Assembly (NCBI GenBank): GCA_000708835.1
Contig: DF237648.1
Coordinates: 1 to 39,553 of the forward strand
Direction: 5' to 3'
Length of the DNA: 39,553 nucleotides
Source: Klebsormidium nitens
Taxonomy: Eukaryota > Streptophyta > Klebsormidiophyceae > Klebsormidiales > Klebsormidiaceae
A model generated the notes under the pieces. That model was not told where the DNA came from, searched no databases, and saw only the letters and a program-made list of their open reading frames with translations. Positions 21,714-33,502 of the stretch are shown here, piece by piece (the first letter of the stretch is position 1; every line of letters starts with the position of its first letter). The position numbers were made by a program, and so were the translations under genes.

Positions 21714-24527
21714 TCACGAGACCGACAGCACCTGTTGGGCGGTCCAGGTCTGCCCCGGTTGCAGCGTGACCGGGTCCCCGACCACCGCCGCTTCCACGCA
21801 CACAAACTGGTGGTACTCCTCGTCGCCCAGGTCAGCGGTCGCCTTGGCCTTCTCAATCCAGGGGTTCCAAACGACTGCACACACAGCGTAACGCCACCAT
21901 TTCTTACCAAGACGATGGCAGCATCTGATGCCAACTTCCCAAGGTAGAAGACCGGTGCGGTAAGCTTGCTTGAAAAGGCTGTCAAAGGTCTCGTGTCTGC
22001 CAATTCAACTAGTAGGCATTTCGAAAATCGTGGCGCGTAGGCGAATCTTACTAGCGTCGGGCAGGCCGGTCTTTTTGAGCGTGATGGTCCTGTTGCCCCG
22101 GTCCACGATCCGCAGCTCGTCCGGCGTGTTCAGGTAGATGCGGTCCACCTGCAGAGCCAACGGGGGATAGTCCTTACCGAGGGGCAGGGAAAGGGCCGAG
22201 CTTGCTCGAAGTCCGAGTCGCTCCGAATGCCCGGCAGTACCTACTGGCCAACGTCACGATTGGTGCCGCCTGAGCTTCCATCCGGAACAACCACGTTCTC
22301 GTGCTGATTGATTGAGCCGGAATTACGGCCGATGCCCTTTCGGGCATCATGTGCAATTTCGTTTTATCGAACGCCTCGCCTGGACGGGTATGATTATCAA
22401 GTGCTGTGGCCGTACCTCTCCCTTGAAGTCGACAGCGCTCCGCTCCTCCTTTTCCTTCCGCCGCGGCGTGACCAGACTCTCCAGGTACTCCAGGCCCTGC
22501 ACGCCCGTTACCTCCACGTTGCTGCACAGCAACAGCGGGCCACCACGTCAAAGAATGCCCCAGCCAGTCTGGAAGGTCCCCGACCTGATTGCCACAAGAG
22601 CGGTTAAATGCGGATCCTGGTAATCTGGCTTCAGGACGATCAAAGAGCGTTCCGGGCCTCCGCAAGCCTCGTTCTGATTGAATAGGATCGGCATGGACAG
22701 TTCCGCCGACCCCGCTATAATCCCGTACTTCCGTCCACACCCTCACTTGCAATAGGCTGCCTCGTATGCAAGTTCAGTCTTGACTCGGGGTTGCACTACA
22801 CCTAAGTAGGAGGAAGCACATTGCCGGGTTCCACCGGGTTCATCGTCAAGGAAAGACAGGCCACTCACGACTATGAAAAGTCGCAAGTCGAAGTCCTCAC
22901 CTGATGTCTGAGACTGCGAAGTAGGTGTGAAGAGCAAATGTGAAGGTGAAGTCCTCGATGCCAATGTTCTTGACGGACGGCTGCACAACCAGATTTCCGT
23001 TCGTGGCAATCTGCACCCGCATCCGCAGCTCAAACCTGCGAGGATGAGTGACGGCAAGTCTAGAGACCAGACGCCAAACCGGTCGCAATTTAAATGATTG
23101 TTTGTCCACGCCGCAAGGAGATGCACGGCCTTAGAGATGAAGTCAAAGGAGCCATCACTGTACGAGTGGCAGTTGACAATCAGCAGAAATCGGTTTGGCT
23201 CTCAGAGGTTCTTCATGTAGCGAACACACCAGTTTAACTACAGAAAACTTTCTTCTGAGCGGACAACTGGGCTACCCGACTTCCATCAAACACAGGGCGA
23301 ATCAAAATTCTTCGTCTATAGAGAGTCTCTGGCAGCGCCAACTCACTTGTGCGGCCACTTCTGGAGCTCCTCCTGGCCTGATCTCAGGAGCAGCGTGAGC
23401 GTCGCTCCGTCCAGGCTCTCCTCGAGCGTGTCCACCGCCCACAGCTGGTTGCGCGCAAAGCCGTGCTGGCCAAGGGGGCCAAAGTCGCTGAACTGGGGGA
23501 AGCACACGGGGATGCCGCCGCGGATGGCCTTGGGGGGCTTGAAGATGGCCTGGACACGGGGGTGGGGAGGAAAGGGAGGGGTGAGGACTCAGCTGGAAGA
23601 GTGGAGTGAGTGCCACTGCAATCAGCACCTCATGTCGTGAGCCATTCTGACATTTGAGGACCATGTTGATTGCGCAAAAGAGCGTAAAACCTTCAAATCA
23701 TGCTTCCACTTGTATGGTAGCACCAAGAAGCAGATGGTTGTGGGCATAAGCCCCAGTCCAGTTGGCTGCTAAGCTGGGAATCTACTAAGCTTAACAAAAC
23801 AAAACAGGGAAATCTGCATAGCAAGGACAGATTGCCCTTACCTTTTCGCTGACGAACAGCAGCTCCTCTTTCTTAGACCCAGACACCCACGACGTCACGT
23901 GACCACCGTGGAGGTAGACCTGGCGTCAAAAAAAGTGGTTCAGGAGGTTGTACGTGCAAGGATGGGTCATCCAGGTCTCTGAACTCTTCAATAAAACATC
24001 CATCAGTGAGACTGCATGATACCAGCCGGACAAATTCGTGTATCTAGAAGATCTTTCCATTTCAAGGGGCAGTACCGTTGGAGTGCATTTGTCCAAAAGT
24101 TCCTACTTGAAGCACAAAGCCTTGCAATCATCTTCTGAAAGAAGTAGCTCAACCCTTCATCTGAGCTGCACCACTGATATGCACTTTTTGATGATATGGA
24201 TTAATCTATACAACTTTTGCTCTCTTCTGTCATCTGTCGCGTGCATCAATCAATCACTGCACATCCGCAGGTGACAATGCAGCTGCATATGATCAGAGGT
24301 TGTTTCATGCTTCTCTAGAACCAACAGTCAGCAAGTCAAGGATCCACGATTAAGGAAGCAAAGCTGCGCGAAGAGACACCCAGCAGGGCACCGCATGCCC
24401 TTGCCGCCGTGTTCATCAACTGATCCAGGCCCACCTCTGCCGTTGTTCCATCTGCGTTCTTCAGGACGGCCTTGTCTAATCCCTCCGTAGACTGCGTGAG
24501 GACAATTGGTTTAGCAGCACCCGCCAT
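21714..24527 (-). CDS. Glucose-6-phosphate 1-epimerase (D-hexose-6-phosphate mutarotase), aldose 1-epimerase family
   Basis: Exons, minus strand: 24527-24435, 23919-23842, 23549-23347, 23035-22901, 22521-22416, 22148-22052, 21874-21714 (stop TGA). They total 873 nt, giving 290 residues, the normal length for this family. The protein should interconvert the alpha and beta anomers of glucose 6-phosphate and related hexose 6-phosphates in the cytosol. Diagnostic segments are VYLHGGHVTSW (from residue 32), RGGIPVCFPQFSDFGPLGQH with GFAR (about 67-90, substrate and phosphate binding), ALHTYF (the His near 161 is the expected acid), VDRIYLN, VVWNPW-like IVWNPW, and VCVEAA (the Glu near 265 is the expected base). 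No transit peptide is apparent. The ATG at 24527 is the first in frame that fits family length; the frame stays open upstream without another ATG. Confidence 0.93.
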
Positions 24528-24656
24528 AGCGCCCTGATTGACGTGAACCACTTGCCTGCCCTCCACCGGCGCTAGCTACAGTTCACCTGTTCAGGCACTC
24601 TGCAGCTAAGTTGTCGGATCGATCTCCAGGGCCCATGCAGCGCCCGCGGCCCGGGC

Positions 24657-24681
24657 GCCGCCGCCCAGGCGCAGCGGCGGC
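24657..24681. other. GC-rich hairpin upstream of the epimerase gene
   Basis: An 8-bp perfect stem, gccgccgc at 24657-24664 with gcggcggc at 24674-24681, encloses a 9-base loop. It lies about 130 bp upstream of the epimerase start codon, within a very GC-rich block. It could sit in the 5' UTR or promoter; no function can be read from sequence. Confidence 0.45.
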
Positions 24682-24946
24682 CAGCCCCTGGGCTGGGCTG
24701 GCCTAATTGGACGCCAAGTGGCACTCCGTGAAAGAACGCCATGGGTATTTCAACGCATCGACGGTCGACATGAGATCTTGAGCGCTTAAAATCTTTAGAC
24801 TATCATCCTCAAATCCTTGGGGAAACAAGAGAATGTACTGAATTATATATACTTAGTAAGAACAGATTGTTTTGAAAGCCTGTGCGTGCATGAATGATAT
24901 ACCTCTATATCATTGTTATGCTCATCCGAATATTTCGATTGGGCAG

Positions 24947-24963
24947 GGCACGTACCATACACG
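24947..24963 (+). repeat. Dispersed 17-bp word, copy 2
   Basis: This is an exact copy of the 17-bp word at 20974-20990 (ggcacgtaccatacacg), again inside AT-rich intergenic DNA. Confidence 0.5.
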
Positions 24964-25919
24964 AAACCAACATATGTATCGTCGTTTCAAAAAAGGTATA
25001 CTGAGCTCGATCACTGAGCTACCATGTTTCAATGTCTCAGTGGTTGGGCCGGCGCCGCCAGCGTGAGCCTGCTCGTTCAAGTTCATGCATTATATCATCA
25101 TGTTCATATATTACTTAGTATCCGTCGAGTCGGTTGGTGACGGTTGCAGATCGAAGATCACAGCCCATGACGTGGGCCGATACACGTCTAGCGCGGCATG
25201 CAATAACCTTCCATGCATGAGAGTCTTCATATGTATGATTGGCTGCCCAACTGTACACTCAACGGTTACATGAACAAACTTGAAATACGCAGCCTTGCTA
25301 TGTCACCATCACTTCTTGGAGTTGCATATGCATGTCCCACAAAGTGCAGCTTACTGAATGTACGCTCAAATCGATAGAATTCAAGTGGCATAGCGGGAAC
25401 TGATTGCGCACCGCAGTACTATAGTTGCTTCACGGATCATTGTGATGTATGCAGTGCCATACCTGCGTTCCACGCGTTAGTCGCAGCGCAGCAATTGGCT
25501 TGATGATTAGGACCACATGTCCAGACCACTGCACACATAGGGCCAGGCAATGCTCAAGGCACGAATCAAGGTATTGAGGTGCTCGCAACAATTTGCACGG
25601 AACCAAGATCCACCTATCTACCACGAGTCTGAACTACATCCCTTTGTCTAGCCTACGATTGATGAAGGAAGTCATAAAAAGAAGCTCAAGATTCGAAGCG
25701 TTTGGAGCTGAATTTCAGCTTCAGAGCAATGCTTATCAAAACTATACCAGAGTTTTTTCCACCTGATGACAGTCAAGGCAGCTCAATGAGAGTCAAGGAG
25801 CTTATGTATCGCATCCGCAAGGCAACTCATGTACATCCGCCGGCCAAAGTCTTTCGCGAGTTCTCGCTGGCGGCCAGTCCCAGCCTGCATGGGTGAGCAG
25901 CGCGTGGTGCGCCGTTGGC

Positions 25920-28900
25920 TTATGCCACCCGCTCTTCGAGCGCCGCGTGCTCCACGTTGGGGGCCGTCGTGATCAAGTGCCGGTCGCCAAACACGTTGTC
26001 AACACGCCCTGCACGTCGCAACCCAAGCCCATCAGCCGATGCACGACAAGAAGGATACAAGCAGCACCACCTACGAGCATACCAGCACCTACGAGCATAT
26101 CAGCAGTGGCAAGCGCCCAGCGCGGTCAGCCATCGTGTGCATCTCATACGTGTGCAGTGCAACGCTGTGGCACAGGGGTGAGAAGGCACTGGACGGCTCT
26201 TACCTGTAGTAGGCCAGAACTTGGCCTGGCGGACCCAGGCTGCCGGGAAGGCTGCGGCCTCGCGCGAGTACGGCTTCTTCCAGTCGTCGCCCAGGACAAC
26301 TGCCGCCGTGTGGGGGGCACCCTGCAACAAGACACTAGACTCAGCAATCCGAAAAAGATTCCAACACTGCCAAGAAAAGTGCTCAGACAAACTGCCGCAC
26401 ACCGTGCCACACAGTCTGATTGTGCCGTCGTCAGCTGGAGTACAACATATGCAAAGCAAGCCTCCTGCAGCAACCTTTGCTAGCGCACTGAGGGGGGAGG
26501 ATGGCGGGTGGGCCGCGCACCTTGAGAACGTTGTCGCGGGGGCTGGCCACGCCGGTCTCGATCTCCCGGATCTCCTCCCGGATGGCGATCATCGCGTTGC
26601 AGAAACGGTCGAGCTCGCTCTGCAGACAGGCGCACGGTCAGAGAGGCCGTGAGAGTAGACGCGACTAGAGGGGGAGTGAAGAATGAAGAAGCTTCCCCGT
26701 CTGACTTAAGATGCAAGGTGACCTCAGTACGACATGGTATCGGCTGCAGTACGAAACCGTATCGGGCGTGGAAGAAAAGGCCTCTGCAGCAGCCGAGCCA
26801 GGCATGACGGCGGTAACGGGGCGGGGCGCACCTTGGACTCGGACTCAGTGGGCTCGATCATGAGGGTGCCAGGGACGGGCCATGACATGGTGGGCGCATG
26901 GTACCCGTAGTCCATCAGCCGCTTCGCCACGTCCTCCGCCTCAATGCCCGCCGTGTTCTGCACACATGACCACGGGGATGCGGTGTGAAACAGCGAGCGG
27001 AGGAGCTGTGTCCCAGAGCCTCACGATCAAAGAGAGCACGTTTGAACGAACACAGTCTCTCTGCAGCAAGACGTTTAGATGCCAACATGAGCAGCAGGCT
27101 AAGTGACGCGTCATACAAGTTCTAGTGTCACGGTATGCTGTACAGTCGTTGCCTGTAAGGTCACGATGCAGGTGGTGCCTGACCTTGAAGGCGCGCAGGT
27201 CGATGATGAACTCGTGGGCGCAGGTCCCATTGGCTCCACGGAACAGAACGGGGTAGTGGCTCTGCGCGCATCCAAAAGCGAGGGAAGCTGAGCACACGCT
27301 CGTTTCTGAGGGTCGCATGCAGGCAGCAGGTTATGAATGCTGTAGCGAGTCCGCCCAATCTCAGAAGAGCAGCCGTGCTCAGGACACCACAACTTTAGGA
27401 TCAGACGAACGAGACAGCCTGCCGCTCCCCTCAGCTGGCGGCGCGGAGGAAGGTGGGCGCACCTCGAGGCGCTTGGCCATGTAGTTGGCGTTGAGGATGG
27501 CGAGCTTGGAGGCGTCGGTGAGGCCCTGCGCGCCCATCATGGCGATGTACATGTAGCTGATGGGCAGGATCGCCGCGCTGCCCCACGGCGCAGCCGCCAC
27601 CACGCCAAACGGCTGCAGCGCATCCTTGGGGGGGGGCACGCCGCCGGTGGCAATCACGGGGTGGGACGGCAGGAAGGGCGCCAGGTGCGCCTTGACGCCG
27701 ATGGGGCCCATGCCAGGGCCGCCGCCGCCGTGAGGAATGCAGAACGTCTTGTGCAGGTTCAAGTGGCACACGTCCGCGCCAATGTGGCCGGGGCTGGTCA
27801 GGCCCACCTGGAACGGGGAGAACGGGGAGTGGGTCAGAGCAACGCTCATGAACATGGCAAATACATGGTTCTTGTTGATTCCGCATATGCTTGACAGGAA
27901 TGAAGGCAACGATAATCTTCGCTAGGACACGACGTTTCGTGGACGTTCGCTGTTGAACCACACACCAAAGAATTGTCAAAAAGCGGAAGGTTTCGGTCTC
28001 GCACCTGTGCGTTCATGTTGGCCCCGTCCATGTAGACCTGGCCGCCGTTCTCGTGGATGATGCGGCAAATCTCGTCAACGCCCTCCTCGTACACGCCGTG
28101 AGTGGAAGGGTACGTGATCTGCACCACACAATCAAGAGCACATTATCACAATTGGCACTACTCAAGCGTGGGAAGTCTGACGGTTATACATGGTTCACGA
28201 ATAGGGCTCACGACGACCGAGCTTGGAACCATCATCAAAGCAAAGGAAGGAGAAGGTGAAGCCACGTAGGCCCCTCTGATCTCGCCTGCTGTTTTTGAGT
28301 TCTGCACCATGGACAAATCCTGTGTCAGATGGTAAGGAACGTGGATCGCCGGAACCTTGAGAGAGCACAATCGCCCCGCTCTTGCTCAGGCTGCATGCCA
28401 AGCGACGCATGTTGCCCCTCACCATGAGCGCCGCCAGCTCGTGCTTGTGCTTCTCGGCCTTGGCCTTGAGCTCGGCCACATCGATGTTGCCGTTGTCGTC
28501 ACTGGCCACAGGCACGATGCGCATGCCGCACATGGCTGCACTCGCGGGGTTGGTGCCGTGAGCGGATGCAGGGATGATGCACACGTTCCGGTGCACGTCG
28601 CCGCGAGCGCGATGGTATGCACGGATGGTCATGAGCCCCGCATACTCGCCCGCCGCGCCCGCGTTGGGCTGTAGCGACACGCTGTCAAAGCCGGTGATCT
28701 CCGCAAGCATTGCCCCCAGGTCCGCAAACATCTCCTGCACACACCAACGCGTCAGGAAGTCAGATGGGCAGCACCAAGACCAGCAAGACAATAGCCAGCT
28801 GGCACTCCGCACTTGAATCTGCTCAATCTTCGATTCTTCCTGGAAAGCTGGTTTGATGAGCCGAACAGGTAAATTGCAGGTAGGGATCAACGTTATGGTG

Positions 28901-31900
28901 ATGTTCCCTTGCCTAGCTGGTTCCAGAGAAAGCCTGTGCTATCAGAGCCTCTATGACTTCAAACCCTCCACCACAAATCCGAGCCTACTAGGAACTAAAG
29001 GCCTCTGTGTGCCACTATGCGTGCACAAGGCGGTCACCTGGTAGCCCTGTGTCTGGTTGGTGGGGGCGAAGGGGTGGATGTTGGCGAGCTCGGGCCAGGT
29101 GATGGGGATCATCTCGGAGGTGGCGTTGAGCTTCATGGTGCAGCTGCCGAGCGGGATCATGCTGTGCACCAGGGACAGGTCCTTGGCCTGCAGCCGGTAG
29201 ATGTACCGCAGCAGCTCGTGCTCCGTGTGGTACCTGCACGCACCACGAACGGGGGGAACGGGTAAGCAAGCAAGCCAGTGCATCCGGGGCTGGCAGCAGT
29301 ACCCTTAGCTCAGAGAATTGGCCTGAGGCGTGACACAATCTTGGCCATACCCTCAAACTGCATGCTGCGTTTCCAACTATGCAATCAGATTCAAAGCACT
29401 GCTGACACGCCTCTGATAAGAGGGGACGGCACCTACGTGACAGCACCCCCCAATGAGGACATGTCCCTAGACAAGGCACAGGTGCTCACATGTTGAAGAC
29501 AGGGTGGGAAAGGAAGGGGCTGCCGCGCGCCAGGCCGGAGGGAATCTGAGAGTCCACCTCGGGGGCCAGGGACTCAGCTGTAAACGGGACCTGGAACACA
29601 TGTCAAGCAGACTGTGTCAGCTCAGACTCTAGGGGGAAACCAGCGTAGGGCACAGGAACAGCAAGCTTGCAGCAGTTGCTGGGGGACAAGGTGCAAGGGG
29701 GCTGGGTGAGGAGCGAGCGAGGGCACACACCTTCTGGCCGGAGGCGAAGATGGAGAAGAGCTCGTCGACATCCGCCAAGTTCTTGGTCTCGTCAAAGGAC
29801 ACTGTCAACTGCACATCCAGCCCACCCATCACTGCATCAGCAGAGTGGCGGCCGGCAAGCAACAAGGGAAGCCTCACAGCATGGACCTTAAGGGGAACTT
29901 CACAGGTCAAGACCCACGACAAGAGCATCTACGGCAGGAAACCCCCTGCGGTGGGAACGCAGGCTGTTGCCTGCTGCCAGTTGGATACTCTTTCACATCT
30001 AGCTGATGACAAGCAGCCACCGGGGCAGCGGTTCTCAAGGACCACACGCTGAACCCCAGCCACTCAAAAACCACTTTTTAAAATCTCACATGCAGATTCA
30101 CAGGCCATCAAGATGCTGCTGCCTCATCAAAATCAAGACTGTGGCACATTTTCAACCGTTGCTCCTGCCTGCGCGCCAGTATGCTCACCGTGTTGGGGTC
30201 AGTCTCCAGGACGCGCAGGTTGACCTTGCGCTCCTGTGCAGCCGCCACCAGGGCCTGTGCCTGACCATTGGGGAAAGTAATGCGCACAGTGTCAAAGAAG
30301 GGCTCCTGCGCCACAGTGCCCACGTCCAGGCGCTGCACGCCGGCAGCAAACACTGCGGCCAGGCCGTGGGCCCTGGTGGCAATGTCCTTGAGGCCCTTGG
30401 GGCCGTGGTACACAGCGTACATGGCCGCCATGTTGGCCAACAGGGCCTGCAGGGAAGGGCCACCCAGGGTCACAACGGGCCGGTGTGCCCTAGGACCAGC
30501 GAGCTTCTAAAGACAAGCGATCTGCTAGCTTTGACGATCAATCAAGCATGCCAGCCTGGAGAATCAACCAAAGCGTCACAGTACAGGCGGTGAGCCCTAG
30601 CAACACCAGGCTCCTGGATGCGAGCAATCTAACTAGCTTTCAAAAAATCCAATCAAGCGCGCCAGCCTGCGAAGATGATATTATGGAGAACCAGCTCAGC
30701 ATCAGCAACCCTACAAAAAGCAGCTACTTGGCGCTACCATCACCTCTATATGGCCATTAAAAGGAGGTCTGAAACCCTAGCGAACAAGATGGCAGCAGCG
30801 TGTCCTGCGTCAATTCCAATTGGAGCACCCCCTGGCTCTTGTACCAATCAAACGTCTTTCCAAGCACCGCTGAGCTCGAGAACGTCTTTCCAAGCACCGC
30901 TGAGCTCGAGATTGCCTGAGAGCGCGCCTACTCACCTGCGCGGTGCAGATGTTGCTGGTGGCCTTGTCGCGGCGGATGTGCTGCTCGCGCGTCTGCATGG
31001 CCATGCGTAGCGCCGGTTTGCCCTGCGCGTCCACGCTCACGCCGATGATGCGCCCCGGCATCAGCCGCTTGTACTCCTGGCTCGTCGCCAGGAACGCGGC
31101 GTGCGGCCCGCCATAGCCCATGGGCACACCAAAACGCTGCGCGCTGCCCACCACAATGTCGGCGCCCCATTCCCCGGGGGGCCTCAGAACGGTGAGCGCC
31201 AGCAGATCTGTGGACACCACAACCTTGGCCCCTGCGCCCTGCGCCGCCTGCACCACGTCGCTGTAGTCAATGATGCGCCCATCCGTGGCTGGGTACTGCA
31301 CGAGCACGCCCGCCACGTCCTTGCCGCTGTAGTCAAACGCCGCATGGTCGCTCACCACGACCTCGATCCCCAGGCCCTCCGCGCGCGTCTGGCACACCGC
31401 AATGGTCTGCGGGTGGCAGCGGTCGCTGATGAGGAACTTCTTCTTCTTGCCACGGGTGATGTTGACACACATGGCCAGCGCCTCTGCGGCGGCGGTGCCC
31501 TCATCCAGGAGGGATGCGTTGGACATGGGCATGGCGGTGAGGTCGGAGATCATCGTCTGGAAGTTGAGCAGGCTCTCCAGGCGGCCCTGCGCAATCTCTG
31601 CCTGGTACGGCGTGTACTGCGTGTACCAGCCGGGGCTCTCCAGGATGTTGCGCAGGATCACGGGCGGCACATATGTGTTGTAGTACCCCATGCCAATGTA
31701 CGACTTGGCCACCACGTTCTTGGCTGCCATAGCCTTGAATTTGGCCAGCATAGCGCTCTCAGGGTAACCCTCATTGTACTCCCCAAGATCCATTGGCTCG
31801 CGCTTGATTGCCTGTGGCACTGTCGCCTCAATCAAGGCATCCACGCTGCTGAACCCCACAAATTGCGCCATCTGCTGGCCCTCCTCCTCGCTGATGCTAT

Positions 31901-32189
31901 TGTGGCGACGGGCAAATGTGTCGCTCTTGCGCAGCGCCTCCACTGAGATGCTCCGAGCTGCCAGCAGGCTGCTGCCCAGGGAGCCATACTGCAACGCAGA
32001 AGGGACGGAGCGGCGACACAAACCACAGGGCCCGGACTCAGACAGCAAACCCTTCAAAGCTCCCCTGTGCTGGCCGGCTGCCGCCTCACTCTCCCCCAGG
32101 GCTGCAGCACCATGAACATTCTTGGCCCTGTTCCCCGCAGCAACCAACGCCCGCCCCAGCCGCAGCGCGTTCGAGCGCAAAGATGCCAT
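25920..32189 (-). CDS. GLDP: Glycine dehydrogenase (decarboxylating), P-protein of the mitochondrial glycine cleavage system
   Basis: Exons, minus strand: 32189-30936, 30446-30189, 29808-29731, 29590-29490, 29233-29038, 28734-28423, 28118-28005, 27807-27463, 27261-27184, 26957-26832, 26619-26521, 26321-26204, 26008-25920 (stop TAA). The sum is 3168 nt, exactly 1055 residues, typical for plant P-protein. It decarboxylates glycine and passes the aminomethyl group to lipoyl H-protein in the mitochondrial matrix, the core of photorespiration and one-carbon supply. The first 80-90 residues are Arg/Ala/Ser-rich, as expected for a mitochondrial presequence, before [19 protein letters not shown]. Family landmarks are [78 protein letters not shown] (the Lys near 791 binds PLP) and [19 protein letters not shown]. 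The gene is divergent from ubinuclein. The first exon of 418 codons is unbroken, unlike the rest. Confidence 0.97.
30851..30910. repeat. Perfect 30-bp tandem duplication in P-protein intron 1
   Basis: Units 30851-30880 and 30881-30910 are identical; each begins aacgtctttccaagcaccgc. The duplication ends about 25 bp from the first-exon donor (exon end at 30936 on the minus strand). Identity implies a recent duplication or gene conversion. Confidence 0.95.
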
Positions 32190-33502
32190 TGTGCAGGATC
32201 TGGATCAAGCCCTTCGCCTTCGGGCCAACCTGCTGCTTGGAAGAGCACCGGAATGGATCGACCTTGTGCGATGCTCCCTAGCAGACGCGACTGTCCATCC
32301 TGCTTTTGGCAATTCCTGGAATTATTCCACGGCAAGCTCCTGCATCACCAACGTACGCAAAACGCAAGGTGGGACAGCAGGCACGTCACAGCGCAGGCTA
32401 GCGTTGGCATCAACTTGGCTGTACACGGGCACGGTTTGCGTACCAACGGTACATTAGGTAGGTAGGTACTCGACTCGTGACGTAACTTGCGGTTCTTTTC
32501 ATACTCGTATTGCAAATGTAAAATGTCTTTTTCGGCCGTTCTCACAACCAGAGCAGCTGTCGTATTCTTTCCCCCAAAATCTGCTTTTTGCAATCTAGAA
32601 TATCTTAACTACTAGGCTCCTTATTTCGGTAGAAAGACAAGTGTAAAAGCTAGACCCTGATCATATTCTCGTATGGAGCCTAAGATTGATCTCCTATCTA
32701 ATCATAGTACCATAATATATGCATGTATAATGCACTTATCCGTATCATGGTGTGCTTGCACATGTACAACTTGCCGCGGCCTAGGCCGGAAGTTGCAACA
32801 CGTGACATGATGAACCTACCAAGTCAAGGCTTCTTTCCGGATACAGTGACCGTCAGATCCGTATCGTACGGTAAGTGCTTGTTTCAAGTTGCCACGTCGG
32901 ATTCAGTGGCGTAATTGACCTTCTTTACACCGTTTTGTTGAAATGAGACCAGTCACCAACAACCAGCACCCAAACCCGTCAAACGCTTGTTTCAATCTCA
33001 GAAGTTGCGGGCGTGAATACCCCGATCGTCATCCAGCTAATCCGCTCTACCGCAGAGCTACGAAGCTTTACGAACGGCGTATGGATCTTCATCGGCGTCG
33101 TTTCGGCGATGCAGCTCATGGACTTGAAGCGAAGCACCATTCAACAGAACCAGTTCGATTTCGATTCGAGACGAGAAATACGACGTCTGACCTCTGAATT
33201 GTTCTGTGTGGCTGATGTCGCTGCTCCGCGTCGAAGCTCTCGCCGAAGTGTTGCGGCCCAATGCAGGGCTGCAAGCCCGTTTGCACGACACGATGCCGGA
33301 AGGGATCGAAGTCGTCGATGAAGAAGAAGCAAGCTGTTCCTATCTTCCCCAAGCTTCGAGATTCCTTTGAAAAGCAAGCTGCCTAGTGTTGCTCGAGAAC
33401 CACGATACCAAAATTCCTAGCTACGTTCGCTGCCTCCACAATCGAGTCCTGGTTTGTCCACACGCTGTGCACACCTCCAACATTCTGTGTGCATGACTGA
33501 GA
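32190..33502. promoter_or_regulatory. Bidirectional promoter region between P-protein and ubinuclein genes
   Basis: The flanking genes diverge from this 1.3-kb interval, so it should carry both promoters and 5' UTRs. An AT-rich stretch lies at about 32580-32740. From about 33000 to 33330 all strands show unusually open frames with reasonable-looking peptides (for example plus-strand TPIVIQLIRSTAELRSF), but no frame has splice or family support. I therefore do not call a gene there. Confidence 0.45.

Larger units (their letters stand above)
24528..25919. other. Intergenic region between epimerase start and P-protein end
   Basis: Both neighbours are on the minus strand, so this contains the 3' flank of the P-protein gene and the promoter of the epimerase. 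It includes a GC-rich hairpin just upstream of the epimerase and an AT-rich block from about 24760 to 25400. Open frames at 24872-25066, 25085-25273 and 25702-25896 have no splice or family support. Confidence 0.5.

Noticed and set aside
31101-31946. 281-residue plus-strand open frame
   Set aside because: It lies fully antisense within the well-supported first exon of the P-protein gene and is His/Arg/Val-rich, as expected for a shadow frame.
33013-33321. Plus-strand open frame with TPIVIQLIRSTAELRSF
   Set aside because: It looks protein-like, but three frames are open at once, no start or splice structure supports any of them, and no family is recognisable. It is noted within the spacer entry only.
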